DNA of 64,000 nt from Acidipropionibacterium thoenii DSM 20276 (GTDB lineage: Bacteria; Actinomycetota; Actinomycetes; Propionibacteriales; Propionibacteriaceae), in NCBI RefSeq assembly GCF_000423445.1, contig NZ_AUHZ01000006.1:124001-188000 (forward strand), written 5' to 3'. Below, piece after piece: positions 34,302 to 43,329 of the stretch; position 1 is the stretch's first letter, and each line of letters starts with the position of its first letter. The translations under genes were made by a program, and so were the position numbers. The notes beneath the pieces were generated by a model, which saw nothing but the letters and a program-made list of their open reading frames with translations, made no database searches and was not told where the DNA came from.

Positions 34302-35062
34302 GAGTTCTGGTCGCTCTCCTGTGGGTCGTCGCTGTCGTCTGCCATCTTGTCGTCACTGTAGATGCCGGCGTCCTGATCCCAGTAGATCCCCAGCGCCGTG
34401 GTGGCGGTGTCGCGGTTGGCCAGCCGGCGTCTGGCCCCCTTGGCCGAGGCGCTGGCCAGGGAGCTCAGCAGGTGGCACACCGCAGCCATCGCGGTGGGGG
34501 AGTCGGCGAAGGAGGCCGAACCGGTGTCGACCAGGATGAGCACCGAGGCGTACTCGGCCAGCGGTGCGTCGGCACCGTCGGTGACGACCACCAGACGCCC
34601 TCCCGACTGTGCGAACAGCCGCCCGAGCCGCACCGTCTCGATGCGGTAGCGGCGCAGGCTGAACACGATGCAGACGTCGGAGGGGCGGACATCGCTCAGC
34701 ACATCGGTGGCGCTGGGGCCATCGCCGATGAGCATCACGTTGGGAAGAGTGGCCGCCAGATCGGCATTGAGCAGGGCTGCGTAGGCGGCCGATTTGCCGG
34801 CCCCGGCGATGTACTTGCGGCGCGAGGCCAGGATGAGGCCGGCGGCCCGGGACAGGCTGGAGTCGGTGGCCAGGGTCGCGAAAGTGGATTCCAGTGAGGC
34901 CCGCTCGGCCTCCATCAGGTGGGCCTGAAGTGCCTCCCCGCTGAGGCTGGGACGCAGCCGCAGCATCCGGTCGCGAGGGCTGGCCGGTCCCCTGCTCGTG
35001 GTGGGGCCGGCGCTGCCCCCGGTGGCGGAGCCTGCTCCGGAGCTGGTCTCGGCCGTGCTCAC
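34298..35062 (-). CDS. SIS-domain protein resembling an RpiR regulator without its HTH
   Basis: A 254-residue protein with a single SIS sugar/ligand-binding domain (about residues 80-215, including YIAGAGKSAAYAALLNADLA and FSLRRYRIETVRLGR). In RpiR/MurR regulators an N-terminal helix-turn-helix of about 75 residues precedes this domain. Here the first 35 residues are low-complexity Ser/Gly/Ala and no helix-turn-helix is visible. It starts at GTG with a 4-bp overlap with the acyltransferase gene and a 4-bp overlap with the racemase gene, so it is part of the amino-acid racemisation unit. It may sense a ligand or be an enzyme; the function is unknown. Confidence 0.72.
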   Translation of the reverse strand: MSTAETSSGAGSATGGSAGPTTSRGPASPRDRMLRLRPSLSGEALQAHLMEAERASLESTFATLATDSSLSRAAGLILASRRKYIAGAGKSAAYAALLNADLAATLPNVMLIGDGPSATDVLSDVRPSDVCIVFSLRRYRIETVRLGRLFAQSGGRLVVVTDGADAPLAEYASVLILVDTGSASFADSPTAMAAVCHLLSSLASASAKGARRRLANRDTATTALGIYWDQDAGIYSDDKMADDSDDPQESDQNS

Positions 35063-35925
35063 AAAGCTCCTCCGCGGTCCGGTACCGCCCGGTAGACCGA
35101 CAGATCGGGTCCGAGCCGGCGGCAGGAGACGAGCACCAGTCCTGACCCCATCACATCGGACAGCGTCGTGCGCAGCCTGTCGCGGACCTCCTCGGTGCCG
35201 TCCTCGGAATGGTCACCCGCCACGATGCCGGAGGGGATCGGGATCCACGCGCCCTCGCCGTCGGCGACCGCAGTGGCCGGCTCGGCGTCTCTGAGGTCAT
35301 CGGGGATCGGCAACTGGTGCTCCTCGTCGTAGCGGTCTGCGGCGTCTCGCAGATTCCACTCCACGATGGCGCGGTCGCTGTGCGGTCGGCCGTAGTAGTC
35401 GACGACGAACTCGCGGCCCACCCCCTGCAGGGAGTCGAGATTGAAGTGGCCGTTGCGGGCGAACAGCGGGTTGTACCCCCAGCGCATGTGACTGGCGCCC
35501 CAGTCCCGGGCCACCTCGGCCTGGCGCAGTTTGAGGATCCTGCCGATCCCGTGGCCCTGCATGCTCGGGTCCACCACGGCGGCCTGGGAGTAGTGGAAGG
35601 GCTTGTGGGTCTTCGGGGCGAGGGCCGAGAACCCGTAGGCGAAGCCGACCAGGGCGCCGTCGGGGAAGTCGCGCTGCACCCCTATCGAGGAGCCGCCGTT
35701 GCGGCCCAGCGCGCTGAGCAGGTTCGCGTTGAGGGATAGTTCTGGCAGGTCGTAGTTGAAGGCGCGGCGGTACAGCCGGGCCGCCTCGCCGAACTCCCTG
35801 GCCTCGGTCAGGGTGCCGCAGTACAGCTTCACCACCGGATTGCTTGCGTCGAGGCTGTCGGCGCCGCCCCTGGGCTCGGCCGAGATCTCCCTCATGTCCT
35901 CCATGGTGCTGAAGATACGTTTCAT
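35059..35925 (-). CDS. GNAT-family N-acyltransferase (COG3375-like)
   Basis: A 288-residue GNAT protein. The acetyl-CoA-binding region is in VVDPSMQGHGIGRILK, followed by RWGYNPLFARNGHFNLDSL, a motif of the COG3375 group that often neighbours N-succinylamino acid racemase genes. In the described pathway such an enzyme succinylates D-amino acids so that the racemase can invert them. It begins the operon GNAT-SIS-racemase and is divergent from the M20 gene at 36080. The acyl donor (succinyl- or acetyl-CoA) cannot be read from sequence. Confidence 0.78.
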   Translation of the reverse strand: MKRIFSTMEDMREISAEPRGGADSLDASNPVVKLYCGTLTEAREFGEAARLYRRAFNYDLPELSLNANLLSALGRNGGSSIGVQRDFPDGALVGFAYGFSALAPKTHKPFHYSQAAVVDPSMQGHGIGRILKLRQAEVARDWGASHMRWGYNPLFARNGHFNLDSLQGVGREFVVDYYGRPHSDRAIVEWNLRDAADRYDEEHQLPIPDDLRDAEPATAVADGEGAWIPIPSGIVAGDHSEDGTEEVRDRLRTTLSDVMGSGLVLVSCRRLGPDLSVYRAVPDRGGAL

Positions 35926-36079
35926 ATGTTGCGTCCTTGTTACCGGGGGGAGATCTGGCGGAAGTCCCTAGGATGACCCGATAACACGTTCGCACAAGGA
36001 TGAACGGCCAGCTCAGGGGTGCCTGGAGGATTCCCGGAAGCTCACGGCTTATGATCGGTAAAAACGAGAAGGGGCTCAC

Positions 36080-37158
36080 ATGACGCAACCGGGATCCCAG
36101 ACTCTGGTGCTGGCACGGCTCGAACAGCTGGTGCGGGTCGAGAGTCCCTCTCGCGACGCCGCGGCCAGTCGTCAGATCACCGACCTGCTGGTCGCCTGGT
36201 TCACTGAACTCGGCCTGGTGGCCCGGCGCATCCAGAGTGCCTCCGGGGTCCATCTCATCATTGATGATCCGGGTGACGGGGTGGGAGCGCCGATCCTGCT
36301 GGTGGGTCACTCCGACACCGTCTGGGAGCACGGCGACATCGAGACCCGGGTGCCCTGGACATGAAGTCGGGGCTGGTGATGATCATCAGCGCCCTGGAGC
36401 GACTGCGCGGGGTGGCGCACCGGCCGGTCCGAGTGGTGATCACCTGCGATGAGGAGAGCGGTTCGCCCACCGGCGAGGCGATCTGCCGGCAGGCTGCTGA
36501 GGGGGTCGCAGCGGCGATCGGTTTCGAGTGCCCCCATCCCGACGGGGCCCTGAAGGTGGGACGCCGCGGTTCGACCCGGCTGCGGGTCTCGGTCACCGGA
36601 CGGGCCGCCCATGCGGCGCTGGACCCGGAGTCGGGGATCTCGGCGATCGACGAGCTGGTCGATCAGTTGGTCGGGGTGCGCGGGGTGATCGCCGAGGCCA
36701 ACCGGATCGACGAGGTGCTGTGCAATGTGGGGATCATCTCCGGTGGCGCCCGGGCCAATGTCATCCCTGACCATGCCGAGGCCGAGATCGGGTTGAGGTT
36801 CCTCGAGGCTCGCAGCGAGGCTTTCGTGCTGGACCGGTTGACGTCGTTGACGCCGATCCGTGCGGGCGCCCGGATCGACAGCGAGATCCTCACCCACCGC
36901 CCGACCTGGGCTCCGAAGGCCTCCGATCAGGAGCTGCTGGCCGAGATCGCAGCGGCCGGGGCGGGCCTGGGCCAGACGATCGAGGGACGCCCCGCCGCCG
37001 GGGCCGGGGACACGAACCTCGTCGGGGGGCCGTTGGGCATCCCCGCGGTCGACGGTTTCGGGCCGATGGGCGGTGGCGCTCATGCGGTGAGCGAGCACAT
37101 CCTGGTGCCGACCCTCTTCGAGCGGCTGGACCTGTTGGTGGGATTTCTCCGGCGCTAA
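36080..37158 (+). pseudogene. M20-family peptidase/deacylase disrupted by a deletion
   Basis: The gene begins with a normal M20 N-terminus (SQTLVLARLEQLVRVESPSRD) and reaches the metal-binding GHSDTVWEHG, then stops in frame at 36364. The second frame picks up with PGALDMKSGLVMIIS, and continues through TCDEESGSPTGEA to the C-terminal metal ligand. Compared with carboxypeptidase-G2-like relatives, about a dozen residues that normally join TVW...G to GPG.xDMK are missing, and the frame is shifted, with the junction near 36345. If real, the last step of the D- to L-amino acid route (removal of the N-acyl group) is lost or truncated. An assembly error is the alternative. Confidence 0.82.
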
Positions 37159-37168
37159 GTGACCGGCT

Positions 37169-37885
37169 TCAGCGCCTGCGCAGGTCGCGCAGCCACTCCA
37201 TCACGGGATTGGGCGGCCCTGGCGGGTAGTCCGGGGCACGGCCGATGTCCCTGCTGAGCCGTCGGCTGTCGAGAGCCCCCATCGCCAGCAGCGCCACACC
37301 GGACACGACGCCGCAGACCAGCAGAGCGCCCGATGGCGGAACCAGCAATGGCGTGAAGCAGCCGGCCGCCATCAGCAGCCAGCAGATCAGGTGCCAGGGG
37401 GTCAGGGCCGGCGAGCGCTCGGCCAGCCAGCGGATCCCGAAGGCGACCACCGCCAGCACCACGGGGCTGATGAGGGGCGCAGTGCCCACCGGTAGATCCA
37501 TCGACAGGGTGGCCACCACCGCCATCACGCCGGCCAGTCCGGCTCCCAGCACCACGGCAGTCCTGGTCGCGGAGCGCGTCATCTCACGACGGGTCCGGTA
37601 GTTGTGACACATCCCGACGGTGGTGGCCAGCCCCAGGGTCACCACGATTGCGGCGGTGGCCGGGTTGGATGCGGTCAGTGAGGTGAACCCAAGAGTGAGC
37701 CCGATCCCGATCTCGCCGGCACCGGTGACGGTGTCCGGCAGTACAGGGGCGGAAGGACTCGGCGTGGGGGCGCGCTTCGAGTCCTGTGATCCCGAGCGAG
37801 TGTCGGCCACGCTGGGCCGGGACCTCTGCCGGGCCTGCGGGCGTCCCTTCGCCCTGGACCTGCTGCGGGATCGCGAGCTGCTCAC
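37169..37885 (-). CDS. Hypothetical multi-pass membrane protein
   Basis: A 238-residue protein starting at GTG. The first 45 residues are a basic, disordered Ser/Arg/Pro/Gln-rich tail. About six membrane helices follow (for example AAIVVTLGLATTVGM, LGAGLAGVMAVVATL, LVCGVVSGVALLAMGAL), and a proline-rich C-terminus ends the protein. I do not recognise a family. There is no clear ribosome-binding site, so it may be leaderless. It is convergent with the M20 gene. Confidence 0.65.
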   Translation of the reverse strand: MSSSRSRSRSRAKGRPQARQRSRPSVADTRSGSQDSKRAPTPSPSAPVLPDTVTGAGEIGIGLTLGFTSLTASNPATAAIVVTLGLATTVGMCHNYRTRREMTRSATRTAVVLGAGLAGVMAVVATLSMDLPVGTAPLISPVVLAVVAFGIRWLAERSPALTPWHLICWLLMAAGCFTPLLVPPSGALLVCGVVSGVALLAMGALDSRRLSRDIGRAPDYPPGPPNPVMEWLRDLRRR

Positions 37886-37959
37886 ACCGTCGATGATACG
37901 GGCAGACCATGATCAGTTATCTGCCAGAGCGGGGAATCCGCGCTGGCAGATGACTGATC

Positions 37960-38607
37960 TCATGATGCGGTCGCTGGGCTCAGGGATGCAGAGAAGTCTG
38001 AAGTTCTCGTGATCCAGGCGATTGAGTCAAATATCCATCCCACCGCGACCGGATCGTCTGGGATATCGACGCAAATCACGTTGTCCTGTGCGTGATAGGT
38101 GAAATTATTAGCGTCAATAAAGAACTCTGACAGGGATTTTATGAAGGCGGGTTGGACTGAGCCGATGTGCGCCATGCATGTTGATTTGCCGCCGGTCCAG
38201 CCGAGCCACCGATCACGCTGTTCATAGAGACCCCAGTATGTGTCCCGGGAGTTGCCGGTCCATGCCTCGAGTAACTGGGATTCTCCGGTGAGTTTCACAC
38301 TTTGAGTATGTGAGATACCGAGCATCCTCAGTGTCTCGACGATGCACGACATGAATTGTCCGCCTGGTCCTGTGATGCATGTTGTGGGTACGACATCGGC
38401 GCGAAAAGACACCGAGATCATGTCTGCGGACATGCCGGTTGCACTGGCTGCGGCATAGCTCCAGCGGGGTGGCCCCTCATCAATCGGCGAACGGAGGCCA
38501 AGACCGTCGATGACCGGATAGAACACTTGGTCCAAGGCGGGGACGGGTCTCTTTGGTGAGGCAACTGTCAGGTCGGCCGTTATCGTGGCCGGGGTTCCGA
38601 GGCTCAT
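37960..38607 (-). CDS. Hypothetical protein coupled to the secreted-protein gene
   Basis: A 215-residue protein with no recognised domain. Its ATG overlaps the stop codon of the upstream gene as TGATG, so the two are translationally coupled and probably work together. Several cysteines are present (TTCITG, MSCIVE, STCMAH, NVICVD), with a tryptophan/tyrosine-rich middle (DTYWGLYEQRDRWLGW). GC content is clearly lower than the flanking genes. There is no obvious signal peptide from this start. Horizontal acquisition is likely; the function is unknown. Confidence 0.6.
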   Translation of the reverse strand: MSLGTPATITADLTVASPKRPVPALDQVFYPVIDGLGLRSPIDEGPPRWSYAAASATGMSADMISVSFRADVVPTTCITGPGGQFMSCIVETLRMLGISHTQSVKLTGESQLLEAWTGNSRDTYWGLYEQRDRWLGWTGGKSTCMAHIGSVQPAFIKSLSEFFIDANNFTYHAQDNVICVDIPDDPVAVGWIFDSIAWITRTSDFSASLSPATAS

Positions 38608-39092
38608 CACCACGGGGAGCACGCCAACGTGACGACATTGGACTGCACAACACCCGGTGGATCGGCATAGCCAATGATGTCCACACCAACAGTCCCCATG
38701 AACTGATGATTGTCATGCGCCTTGCATTTCCTAGCGGCCGGAACCCATTTTTCGCTTCCAAATCCTGGCGCCACTGTAGCCGTTGAACTTGCGACAAGAA
38801 CCCATACTCCCCACTTCTTGGCGTAGAGACGCGTCGTGACCTTGGCGCGCGTTGCGCGGAATGTGGTACTTTTCTTCCATCCACCATGAACATTCACATT
38901 TCCGTGAACCGTACTGGAAAAGTGGGGATTGTCGATCTTCGACTCAAATAGTCCAGCATCTCGCGGTGCGATATTGGACGTCGAGGAGCCGGTCTGAGAC
39001 GAGGTTTCTGGGGCAGCTTGCGCAGGAATTGCCACAACACAGAATAAGATCGCTACGGCAGCGGTACTTCCTGCAAGTTTCTTGTGGTTCAC
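38607..39092 (-). CDS. Secreted protein with signal peptide, unknown function
   Basis: A 161-residue protein with a clear Sec signal peptide (MNHKKLAGSTAAVAILFCVV, then a predicted AQA-AP cleavage at about residues 26-27). The mature chain is small, basic and Trp/Lys-rich, including HGGWKKSTTF and KKWGVWVLV. Two late cysteines (ARKCKAHD and TLACSPW) could form one disulphide. Size and character would suit a secreted effector or a pro-peptide, but there is no family match I can name. It is the first gene of a low-GC two-gene unit. Confidence 0.65.
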   Translation of the reverse strand: MNHKKLAGSTAAVAILFCVVAIPAQAAPETSSQTGSSTSNIAPRDAGLFESKIDNPHFSSTVHGNVNVHGGWKKSTTFRATRAKVTTRLYAKKWGVWVLVASSTATVAPGFGSEKWVPAARKCKAHDNHQFMGTVGVDIIGYADPPGVVQSNVVTLACSPW

Positions 39093-39196
39093 AACCGTCC
39101 TTCTTTCGTCGGAAGTAGTACCATTCGTGCGGTATCACGTGATTAAGAGCCTATGGGTGGCATGTGAGAAGCGCAATAGATCTGATGAAAGTCTGA

Positions 39197-39225
39197 CCGA
39201 TCGGGCAGGAAGCCTGCCCGATCGG
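39197..39225. terminator. Hairpin terminator downstream of glyA
   Basis: A perfect 13-bp stem (39197-39209 with 39213-39225) with an AAG loop, followed on the plus strand by GCAATTGTTGG. It is 225 bp past the glyA stop and also upstream of the secreted-protein gene. Confidence 0.75.
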
Positions 39226-39360
39226 GCAATTGTTGGCATTTGCGATGACGTGAGTCTGGTGATTGAGGCCGTGTCTCGGGCAGGCGACATCGGGAGCCCC
39301 AGGTGCGCGTTGAGCAACCCCAATCCAGGCAGGTCGTTCCCAAGACTCGTCAGATGAAGA

Positions 39361-39414
39361 TCGGTTGTGGCCCGCAATCACCGAGGATCGTCGAGCCACA
39401 ACCGAAGCGGTTGT
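39361..39414. other. Competing inverted repeats just after glyA
   Basis: TCGGTTGTGGC (39361-39371) pairs with GCCACAACCGA (39395-39405). The ACAACCG part of the latter can instead pair with CGGTTGT at 39408-39414. The two hairpins exclude each other. They lie 36-90 bp beyond the glyA stop codon. Confidence 0.6.
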
Positions 39415-39450
39415 AGCAGAAGGAGCGTTTGGCTCTTCCCGGACGACGGT

Positions 39451-40917
39451 TCAGAGCTCGAGGCCTGGGTACAGCGGGAAGTTGCCCACCAGCTCATCGG
39501 CCTCGGCGTGGACCCGCTCAGCGACGCCGTCGGTCATCGCGTACTTGGCCTTGCCGGGCTTGCCGCTGGAGGCGGTGACCGGGGTGGTGGCCTTGAGGGC
39601 CTCGACGATCAGCGCCGCGACCCGGTCGAACTCCTCGGCGCCGAAACCGCGCGAGGTCAGCGCCGGGGTGCCGATCCGGATGCCCGAGGTGTACCAGGCG
39701 CCATTGGGATCGGCAGGGATCGAGTTGCGGTTGGTGACGATGCCGGAGTCCAGCAGGGCCGACTCGGCCTGACGTCCGGTCAGCCCGAAGCTGGTGGTGA
39801 CGTCGAGCAGGTTGATGTGGTTGTCGGTGCCATTGGTGACCAGCTTCACACCGCGGCTCATCAGTCCCTCGGCCAGCGCCTTGGCGTTGTCAGCGACCTT
39901 CTGGGCGTAGTCCCGGAAGGCCTGGGTACGAGCCTCGGCCAGGGCGACGGCCTTGGCGGCCATCACGTGGGCCAGCGGTCCGCCGAGCACCATCGGGCAG
40001 CCGCGGTCGACGTCGTCGGCGTACTCCTTGGTGACCAGCACCATCCCGCCGCGCGGTCCGCGCAATGACTTGTGGGTGGTGGTGGTGACCACCTGGGCGT
40101 GGGGGACCGGGTCCTCGTCGCCGGTGAACACCTTGCCGGCCACCAATCCGGCGAAGTGGGCCATGTCGACCATCAGGACCGCGCCGATCTCGTCGGCGAT
40201 CTCGCGCATCTTCGCGAAGTTCACCCGGCGCGGATAGGCCGAGTAGCCGGCCACGATGACCAGCGGCTTGAACTCCAGGGCCAGCTCGCGGATCTTGCCG
40301 TAGTCCAGCAGGCCGGTGGTCGGATCGGTGCCGTAGGACCGCTGGTCGAACATCTTGCCGGAGATGTTGGGGCGGAATCCGTGGGTGAGGTGCCCGCCGG
40401 CGTCCAGGCTCATCCCGATCGAGCGCTGGTCGTTGAATCGGTGGCGCAAGGTGTCCCAGTCCTCCTGGGACAGGTCATTGACGGTCTTGGAACCGAACTC
40501 GGCCAGTGCCGGCATCTCCACATGATGAGCCAGGATCGACCAGTAGGCGGTGAGATTGGCGTCGATGCCCGAATGCGGCTGGACGTAGGCGTGGTCGGCC
40601 CCGAACAGCTCGCAGGCGTGCTCGGCGGCGACCGCCTCAACGGTGTCGACGTTCTGGCAGCCGGCGTAGAAGCGGTGCCCGATGGTGCCCTCGGCGTACT
40701 TGTCGGAGAACCAGGTGCCCATGGTGGCCAGCACCGGCAGTGAGGCGTAGTTCTCGGAGGCGATCAGCTTGAGGGAGTGTCGCTGGTCGTGCAGTTCTGC
40801 GCGGGTGGCCTCGGCGATCCGGGGCTCGACGGAGCCGATGATGTCCAGCAGCGTCTGGTACGCCGGGGCGGCCTGCTCATTGATGCTCGCTGGCTCTGGA
40901 TAGGTCGAGTCGGGCAC
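39451..40917 (-). CDS. glyA: Serine hydroxymethyltransferase
   Basis: A PLP enzyme that converts serine and tetrahydrofolate to glycine and methylene-tetrahydrofolate. The cofactor lysine is in [14 protein letters not shown], and [29 protein letters not shown] and [12 protein letters not shown] are canonical. At 488 residues it is about 60 longer than the common enzyme. The extra residues lie mainly after [14 protein letters not shown] ([20 protein letters not shown] and following), an insert I recall from a subset of chlamydial and actinobacterial SHMTs. The start is GTG with an AGGAGG site. It is divergent from the 2-hydroxyacid dehydrogenase. Confidence 0.95.
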   Translation of the reverse strand: MPDSTYPEPASINEQAAPAYQTLLDIIGSVEPRIAEATRAELHDQRHSLKLIASENYASLPVLATMGTWFSDKYAEGTIGHRFYAGCQNVDTVEAVAAEHACELFGADHAYVQPHSGIDANLTAYWSILAHHVEMPALAEFGSKTVNDLSQEDWDTLRHRFNDQRSIGMSLDAGGHLTHGFRPNISGKMFDQRSYGTDPTTGLLDYGKIRELALEFKPLVIVAGYSAYPRRVNFAKMREIADEIGAVLMVDMAHFAGLVAGKVFTGDEDPVPHAQVVTTTTHKSLRGPRGGMVLVTKEYADDVDRGCPMVLGGPLAHVMAAKAVALAEARTQAFRDYAQKVADNAKALAEGLMSRGVKLVTNGTDNHINLLDVTTSFGLTGRQAESALLDSGIVTNRNSIPADPNGAWYTSGIRIGTPALTSRGFGAEEFDRVAALIVEALKATTPVTASSGKPGKAKYAMTDGVAERVHAEADELVGNFPLYPGLEL

Positions 40918-41018
40918 GGAATCCTCCTGTTGTGTGGGCGCAGCTCAATCTAGTACCCGGGCGTGGCGAGCGGGCAGCGGTGAGATGGCATGGTGGTGTG
41001 CGGCGACAAGGAGACGAT

Positions 41019-42047
41019 GTGACTTCCGACGACGAGACCGGCCTTCGGCCCAATGTCCTGGTCTGCATGGACACCGCCATCGCGACGCGCCATCTCGACC
41101 TGGAACGGCTGCAGCGCATCGGACGGCTGGTGGCGGTGGTGGAGCGCTACGACGAACTGCCCGGCACCGACCTCGGGGAGATCGACGTGCTCATCTCCGG
41201 GTGGGGGACGCCGCCCCTGAACGCGGCTGTGCAGGCGCTGATGCCGAGGCTCCGCGCGGTGCTGCACACCGCCGGCACCGTCAAGGAGGTGGTCACCCCC
41301 GCACTGGTCGAGCGCGGTGCGCTGGTGACCAACAATGTCGCCGAGAATGCCGACCCGGTGGCCCAGTACACTCTGGCGGCGCTGCTGTGGTCGGGCAAGC
41401 GAGTGCCCTGGCTGGCCCGTGGGGCCGCCGACCTGCTCGATCCGAGGACTCGCGTGGAGACCGTCCTCGAGTTGTCCAACTGGCGTCGGACGATCGGCAT
41501 CATCGGCTTCTCCAGAGTGGGCCGTGCGGTGCTGGAGGCCCTCACCCAGCCGTTCCTGACCCGCACCATGTCCCCGGAGCTGCTGGTCGCCGATCCCTAC
41601 GCCGACGCCGGAAAGGTGGCTCGGGCCGGGGCCCGGCTGGTGGGTCTCGATGAGCTGCTGGACCGCAGCGACGTCGTCAGCCTGCACGCTCCCCGGACTT
41701 CCGAGACGATCGGCATGATCGGGGCCCGGGAGCTCTCCCTGATGCGCGACGGCGCCACCTTCATCAACACCGCGCGAGGAGCCCTGGTCGACCACGACGC
41801 CCTGCTGGCGGAGTGCTCGACCGGTCGGCTCAGCGCCATTCTGGACGTCACCAGCCCTGAGCCGCTGCCGCCCGACTCCCCATTGCTGAGCTGTCCGGGG
41901 ATCATCATCACCCCGCACGTGGCCGGCTCACTGGGCAGCGAGATCGACCGGATGGCCGACGGTGCGCTCGACGAGCTGGAACGGCTGGCATCCGGGCGCC
42001 CTCCGCGTGAACCCGTGCCGCTGGCCGAGCTGGGCAGACTGGCATGA
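41019..42047 (+). CDS. 2-hydroxyacid dehydrogenase family protein
   Basis: A 342-residue member of the D-isomer-specific 2-hydroxyacid dehydrogenase superfamily. TIGIIGFSRVGRAVLEAL is the NAD loop (with Ser for the second Gly-flanking residue), the arginine is in FINTARGALVDHDALL, and the histidine is in IITPHVAGSLGSE. The usual acidic residue region reads ILDVTSPEPLP. The GTG at 41019 is chosen because AAGGAG lies 5 nt upstream; a longer frame runs into the glyA promoter. The substrate is unknown. It resembles the protein at 25182-26222 in family only. Confidence 0.82.
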   Translation: MTSDDETGLRPNVLVCMDTAIATRHLDLERLQRIGRLVAVVERYDELPGTDLGEIDVLISGWGTPPLNAAVQALMPRLRAVLHTAGTVKEVVTPALVERGALVTNNVAENADPVAQYTLAALLWSGKRVPWLARGAADLLDPRTRVETVLELSNWRRTIGIIGFSRVGRAVLEALTQPFLTRTMSPELLVADPYADAGKVARAGARLVGLDELLDRSDVVSLHAPRTSETIGMIGARELSLMRDGATFINTARGALVDHDALLAECSTGRLSAILDVTSPEPLPPDSPLLSCPGIIITPHVAGSLGSEIDRMADGALDELERLASGRPPREPVPLAELGRLA

Positions 42048-42093
42048 ACGACGTCTCCCCGATCAACGCCCAGCGGTTCCTGCCGGCCTGAAC

Positions 42094-43305
42094 TCAGGCC
42101 CGTTCCCGGTGCTGCCGGCGCCGATCGCCCAGCAGCTCCCAGACCAGCACCAGGGCCGCCGCCAGTACGAAGCCGATCCCGGCCAGCGTCACGCCGTGCC
42201 AGCCGAACCGGTCCCACAGCCCGACCGCCACGGCCGATCCCACCGCTCCGCCGATGAAGTACAAGGTCATGTAGATCGAGTTGAGCCGCGAGCGCAGCGC
42301 GGTGTCCTGGCTCTGCACGACCGCCAGATTGGTGACATGGGCGGCCTGCAGACCGCAGTCCAACAGGATGAAGCCGAGGCAGAACATCGCCAGATGGGCC
42401 GAACCGAACCACATCGAGATCCAGCCGATCAGCAGCAGACCGATGCCGAGGGCCACCACCTGGGTGCCCAGGCCGCGATCGGCCAGCCGTCCGATGGGGC
42501 CCGCACCCAGGGCACCGATCACCCCGAGCAGGCCCACCAGCCCGATGGTCGCCGGTCCCAGCCCGAAGGGAGCACCGGCCAGCAACGGCGTCATCGTCGC
42601 GAAGCAGGCACTCATCGCCGCGAACAGCATGAAGGACATCACCGAACGGGTCCGCACCTTGGGGAACCGCAGCCATGCGCCGATCATCGACGCCGGGAGC
42701 TCGGTGAGGCTGAACCGCGATCTGGGGGCGACCGTCGGGAGCTGGCGCCACAGCATCGCAGCGATCACCAGCAGCAGACCGCCGACCAGCCAGTAGACGG
42801 TCGTCCAGCCACCCACCAGGCTCAGCATCCCCGACACCGCCCGGGCCACCAGGATGCCGATCAACAGGCCGGTCATCATGGTGCCGACCGCCGAACCCCC
42901 CTTGCCGGGGGCGGCCAGGTCGGAGGCGAAGGGCACCAGGACCTGCGCGGCCACCGAGAAGACCGCCGCGGTGCCGGTGCCGATCAGCAGCATCGGGAAG
43001 TTGACGGAGGCCGCCGCCACCAGCTGACCGGCAGCGGCCAGCAGCACCAGGATCACCGCGAGCTTGCGGCGGTCCACCATGTCGCCCAGCGGCACCAGCA
43101 GGAGCAACCCGAGTCCGTAGCCGAACTGGGCCACCGTGACGCTGGAGGCCGCCGCCGAGATGCTGACATGGAAGTAGCCGGAGATCTCATCGATGAGCGG
43201 CTGGTTGAGGTAGTTGCCGCCCACCGTCAGGCCGGCGGTGACGGCCATCAGCATCAGCAGCCCCCGGCTGAGCCCTCGTTCCCCCCGCTGTGCCGCACGG
43301 TTCAT
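42094..43305 (-). CDS. MFS transporter (12 TM, exporter type)
   Basis: A 403-residue major facilitator protein with about 12 hydrophobic segments. The MFS loop 2-3 motif appears as PLGDMVDRRKLAV, and the equivalent second-half loop as GRLADRGLGTQ. The pattern fits exporters of the arabinose/YgaY-like or drug type. I use the ATG at 43305, which follows GAGAGG at 6 nt; a TTG two codons upstream is the alternative. It is in a minus-strand run with the methyltransferase and rlmB but has no obvious functional tie to them. Confidence 0.83.
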   Translation of the reverse strand: MNRAAQRGERGLSRGLLMLMAVTAGLTVGGNYLNQPLIDEISGYFHVSISAAASSVTVAQFGYGLGLLLLVPLGDMVDRRKLAVILVLLAAAGQLVAAASVNFPMLLIGTGTAAVFSVAAQVLVPFASDLAAPGKGGSAVGTMMTGLLIGILVARAVSGMLSLVGGWTTVYWLVGGLLLVIAAMLWRQLPTVAPRSRFSLTELPASMIGAWLRFPKVRTRSVMSFMLFAAMSACFATMTPLLAGAPFGLGPATIGLVGLLGVIGALGAGPIGRLADRGLGTQVVALGIGLLLIGWISMWFGSAHLAMFCLGFILLDCGLQAAHVTNLAVVQSQDTALRSRLNSIYMTLYFIGGAVGSAVAVGLWDRFGWHGVTLAGIGFVLAAALVLVWELLGDRRRQHRERA

Positions 43306-43329
43306 TCTCAACCTCTCGGACGCCTGCCC

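Larger units (their letters stand above)
39093..39450. other. glyA 3' intergenic region with stacked hairpins
   Basis: A 358-bp gene-free region with raised AT content. It contains the terminator at 39197-39225 and an upstream inverted repeat system at 39361-39414. No convincing short gene is visible: the frames across the hairpins are palindrome artefacts. Confidence 0.7.
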
